From Chromatiales bacterium (GTDB lineage: Bacteria; Pseudomonadota; Gammaproteobacteria; UBA6429; Thiohalophilaceae), in the NCBI GenBank assembly GCA_027001895.1, contig JALTLP010000202.1:1-15113 (forward strand): a stretch of 15,113 bases of DNA, in the 5' to 3' direction. Positions 14,090 through 15,113 of this stretch are shown one piece after another; the first letter of the stretch is position 1; each line of letters starts with the position of its first letter. A program made the translations under genes and the position numbers. The notes below the pieces were generated by a model, which did not search any database, was not told the origin of the DNA, and saw nothing but the letters and a program-made list of their open reading frames with translations.

Positions 14090-15113
14090 CTAAAAACCAA
14101 TATCCATATCAAAGATCTCGCCAATCTCTTCACCCATGGCAGACTGCTGCTCAACCTGAGTTGAAACAAATTGATCAAGATCACCCACCATTTCCAGTTG
14201 TGTAACCGATGCCTTGTACCTTAAAGTACGAATTTTTGCCCAGGGCATTAATAAACCCAGTGAAATCATAATACCAATCGTATTGGTCACATACAGATAC
14301 ATCATATAGCCTGTTTTTAAGCCCGATTTAAGCTGATGCCCGTCAACAGACAGGTTGTTGTATATCAGATTAGTACGCTTTGCCTGAATATAAGCAAACA
14401 TCCACAGGTATACTGGCAGGATTAAAACCATCATAACAAAAGGCAGAAATACGGCGATTTCATCCCCGCTCGTTTCTTTCAAACCGGCAGCGATTGCAAA
14501 AAATAAACCGCCAACAACAGAAAAAGCAATAACGAAAATCAGATATGCCTTTAAATACATTGCATAAAAGTTTTTGCCCGATGCTGTAAAATTAAATGCC
14601 GCACTGCCATAACAGGAATGAGTGGCTTTAAAACGTGCTATCATGCATTCCCACCAGGGAAACATAAACATAATAATAGCGACTAACACCATCATGGCAA
14701 TGCCTGCATCAGGGTTGATGTCTTCACCCGAGTCGGTTGCAAGGTTAATCAACATCGCAACAAACATATAACTGCCAACAATAAGAACAGGTATTGAAAA
14801 TATATAGTACGAACGCATATAGTCTTTTTTAAAATTAAACCTTACATTCCGATAAACCGAATTCCTTAAGCGAAATGCCATTGACATAACAACAAATGCC
14901 GGCACCAGTAACATAATAACCAGAATACTGATTCCGCCAACTGTCATATTCATTGCAGACGAAAGGTAATAGGCCATAAAAATAACAAAGGCGATAATAC
15001 GACCTTTTAAAATTTGCACGGGGTTTGCGGTATAACGAAAAGAAGCATTATCCAGCAATGTATTACTGTAAAAATACTGGTTTGTTCTGACTTTTGCCCA
15101 TGCTGAATATATA
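14090..15113 (-). CDS. YjgN/DUF898 family membrane protein (5' end beyond the window)
   Basis: The frame is open to the right edge of the window, so the start codon is outside. The residues at the edge, IYSAWAKVRTNQYFYSNT, match the conserved N-terminal stretch of DUF898 proteins, where roughly 30 more residues usually precede. A TTG at 15058 is therefore not the true start. The visible 340 residues contain several TM helices separated by short loops, repeated R-F/F-x-F-type segments (NVRFNFKKDYM, AAFNFTASGKNFY) and the typical family end, IRTLRYKASVTQLEMVGDLD followed by EEIGEIFDMDIGF. It is an inner-membrane protein of unknown function. The M48 peptidase starts 5 nt downstream, so the two form one operon and may act together in membrane protein or envelope quality control. 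Confidence 0.9.
   Translation of the reverse strand, partial: IYSAWAKVRTNQYFYSNTLLDNASFRYTANPVQILKGRIIAFVIFMAYYLSSAMNMTVGGISILVIMLLVPAFVVMSMAFRLRNSVYRNVRFNFKKDYMRSYYIFSIPVLIVGSYMFVAMLINLATDSGEDINPDAGIAMMVLVAIIMFMFPWWECMIARFKATHSCYGSAAFNFTASGKNFYAMYLKAYLIFVIAFSVVGGLFFAIAAGLKETSGDEIAVFLPFVMMVLILPVYLWMFAYIQAKRTNLIYNNLSVDGHQLKSGLKTGYMMYLYVTNTIGIMISLGLLMPWAKIRTLRYKASVTQLEMVGDLDQFVSTQVEQQSAMGEEIGEIFDMDIGF

Overview
The window looks like chromosomal DNA of an AT-rich, probably marine or aquatic gammaproteobacterium. The main reason is a complete proteobacterial dedicated sortase (Pds) locus, a Gram-negative system known mostly from marine Proteobacteria. A YjgN-type DUF898 protein next to an M48 peptidase, a spondin-domain lipoprotein and OmpR-type two-component pairs fit the same group. 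The organism is inferred from gene content only. I see no rRNA, tRNA, CRISPR array, insertion sequence or phage gene.

Layout. Positions 7-384 (-) encode a small VOC/glyoxalase-fold protein. A strong intrinsic terminator (422-451) separates it from a spondin-domain lipoprotein (476-1150, -), whose promoter is covered by an inverted repeat. Next is a response regulator/histidine kinase operon (RR 2850-3611, HK 1324-2847, both -). A second minus-strand pair follows: an exported metallo-beta-lactamase-fold protein lacking the usual HxHxDH metal motif (5055-5981), and a 417-aa all-helical protein starting 12 nt after it (3789-5042). A stand-alone CBS-pair protein sits at 6133-6573 (-).

The centre is the sortase system. 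On the minus strand are the VIT-VWA substrate (7583-9790), the class GN-type sortase (6968-7561) and an unrecognised 83-aa protein (6706-6957), tightly spaced. Divergently on the plus strand are the response regulator PdsR (10036-10737) and the histidine kinase PdsK (10743-12881), whose periplasmic part looks like a CBM9-type carbohydrate-binding fold. The likely logic is that PdsK senses an envelope or glycan signal, PdsR controls the divergent operon, and the sortase processes the membrane-anchored substrate. The expected LPxTA sorting signal of the substrate reads MAQTA here. The OmpA-like partner PdsO, often part of such loci, is not in the window.

The right end (minus strand) holds a DUF898/YjgN membrane protein running off the window edge (14090-15113), then an M48 metallopeptidase. 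The peptidase frame is broken by two consecutive in-frame stops (TAG TAA, 13203-13208), leaving a catalytic part (13206-14084) and a detached C-terminal part (12885-13184) with the family's end motif.

The most notable observations are the M48 gene split without a frameshift, the degenerate sorting signal, the unknown sortase-operon small protein, the MBL/helical-protein pair with an altered active site, and the palindrome over the spondin promoter. No intergenic stretch exceeds about 250 bases.
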